Below are positions 5,208-6,090 of a stretch of DNA of 6,090 nucleotides, piece by piece. The position numbers and the translations under genes were made by a program. The notes under the pieces are model-generated. The model made no database searches. It was not told the origin of the DNA and saw only the letters and a list, made by a program, of their open reading frames with translations. Every line of letters begins with the position of its first letter. Position 1 is the first letter of the stretch. The DNA comes from G963674505 sp964575975. Its GTDB lineage: Bacteria > Desulfobacterota > Desulfobacteria > Desulfobacterales > SKZT01. The DNA lies in contig CAZNTU010000300.1 in the NCBI GenBank assembly GCA_964575975.1, forward strand, positions 1-6,090, read 5' to 3'.

Positions 5208-6090
5208 TTACCTTCGAGGGCTTTCGGCGTTCGCGGCCCTGGAAAGCCATTTCAACCTGTCGTTCCCCCATTTCCGGAACGAAAGTTCCGCCCACCCGAA
5301 CACGGGCTTGCGGTCCGGGTGAGACAGCCAGGCCAGGTGCGCGAGGACCTTTTTCAAATATGCGGCCTCGAATTTCGCGGCTTCCCGTTCGTCGTTCCCG
5401 ACAAGCTCGTCCAAAAACGTTTCCAGGATTCTGTCGGGTCCCGACGAACGATAGATCGGGTTGTTACGCATCTGTTCGAAATAGATGGAAAACGCGACCG
5501 CGTCCTCGTACGGAAGCGGATTGTTTTTGTCCTTCGAGAATCCGATATCGATGACGCACAACCGGTCCCGTTCGTCCACCAGGATATTGTGGGGGGCGAA
5601 ATCCCCGTGATTGCGGACGACCGCGACCTTTTGTTCGTCGAAAACGCCGAACGTCCTGTCGATAAAATCGTTCGCGGCTTTTTCCGAGATGCCGTACCGG
5701 TTGAAAGCGGGGGTTCGCCCGGCGATTTCCCGCATCCGCTCCTTGCAGAAACCGACGACTGCGGAAACCGGGACAGGAGGGCGGGTCCTCTGTATTTCCG
5801 CAATGAACCGTTTCAGCCACTGCGCGGCCGACCTGGTCAGACGCAAGCCTCGATCCGGATTGCCGAGACCGGAAAATCTGCCGATGCTTTTCGCGATCAA
5901 ACCATGGAACGGCCGGCCTCCGACCAGAAGGGTGGCAATGATATGCGGGTCTTTTCTGAACAAAAGCGGCCGGACGGTGTAAAACGCATCGGGATCGAGA
6001 TCCATGCGAAAAACGAGAGAATAGCCTTCGAACTCGCTTTGGACGTCCCATTCGTGTCCGCCCGAAAAGCGCGCTCCGTGCTTTACGAAT
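5208..6090 (-). CDS. APH/choline-kinase-fold phosphotransferase, 5' end beyond window
   Basis: This gene would transfer phosphate from ATP to a small molecule or sugar in the cytoplasm; the substrate cannot be read from sequence. The reading frame is open to the right edge, so 293 residues are visible and the true start lies outside. The ATG at 6003-6005 is internal, because in-frame sequence upstream of it still looks like kinase N-lobe, including an FVKH stretch that may hold the ATP-anchoring lysine. The catalytic loop is HGDFAPHNIL (catalytic Asp about visible residue 163, Asn 168), followed by the metal-binding Asp in VIDIGF (about 181). This is the Brenner-type HxDxxxxN...D arrangement of aminoglycoside phosphotransferases and related small-molecule kinases. 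The stop is four bases before the flippase start, so the two are probably co-transcribed. Its place in a glycan locus suggests a sugar, lipid or glycan kinase rather than antibiotic resistance. The family call is firm; the role is inferred. Confidence 0.85.
   Translation of the reverse strand, partial: FVKHGARFSGGHEWDVQSEFEGYSLVFRMDLDPDAFYTVRPLLFRKDPHIIATLLVGGRPFHGLIAKSIGRFSGLGNPDRGLRLTRSAAQWLKRFIAEIQRTRPPVPVSAVVGFCKERMREIAGRTPAFNRYGISEKAANDFIDRTFGVFDEQKVAVVRNHGDFAPHNILVDERDRLCVIDIGFSKDKNNPLPYEDAVAFSIYFEQMRNNPIYRSSGPDRILETFLDELVGNDEREAAKFEAAYLKKVLAHLAWLSHPDRKPVFGWAELSFRKWGNDRLKWLSRAANAESPRR

Noticed and set aside
4022..5554. A 510-residue open frame on the plus strand
   Set aside because: It lies antisense across the flippase and kinase genes. 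The product is low in hydrophobic order and rich in Arg, Gln, His and Asp, with no recognisable domain, as expected for a codon-bias shadow.
5208..6005. Aminoglycoside resistance gene
   Set aside because: The fold and motif match APH, but the glycan-operon context and lack of resistance-family features make a glycan or precursor kinase more likely.

Overview
The window reads as a slice of a capsule, O-antigen or exopolysaccharide locus from a moderately GC-rich Gram-negative bacterium. Six genes lie head to tail on the minus strand, and almost every base is coding. The gene families fit an undecaprenyl-phosphate-linked, Wzx-type assembly pathway. Taxonomy cannot be fixed from sequence alone. 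The codon and GC style, the STAS fusion and the heptanucleotide intergenic repeat would suit a Desulfobacterota/Myxococcota/Nitrospirota-like genome, but that is inference.

Layout in transcription order (right to left): (1) 6090-5208, an aminoglycoside-phosphotransferase-fold kinase whose N-terminus lies outside the window. (2) 5203-3692, a Wzx-like polysaccharide flippase. (3) 3691-3547, the only real intergenic gap. It holds a nine-unit degenerate heptanucleotide repeat, a possible -10 element and two mutually exclusive inverted repeats. (4) 3546-3004, a CysE-like hexapeptide acetyltransferase. (5) 3007-2234, a phosphoglycosyl transferase that would start the glycan on undecaprenyl phosphate. 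(6) 2234-678, a WecG/TagA/CpsF glycosyltransferase fused in frame to two STAS (anti-sigma-factor-antagonist) domains. (7) 681-1, a sugar nucleotidyltransferase homologue that runs off the left edge and has lost the catalytic signature residues.

The last four genes are joined by 4-, 1- and 4-base start/stop overlaps, each with a good Shine-Dalgarno sequence, so they should be made together. The phosphoglycosyl transferase and the TagA-type enzyme would catalyse the first and second sugar additions on the lipid carrier. The acetyltransferase would decorate a sugar precursor, and Wzx would flip the finished lipid-linked unit. No polymerase (Wzy), chain-length regulator (Wzz) or outer-membrane exporter is in view.

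The most unusual part is the left end. A glycan-building enzyme carries two STAS domains, both with intact D-S-T-G phosphorylation-type motifs. It is translationally coupled to an apparently dead nucleotidyltransferase. Together they suggest that polysaccharide synthesis may be controlled by partner switching or a scaffold; this is a hypothesis from domain content only.
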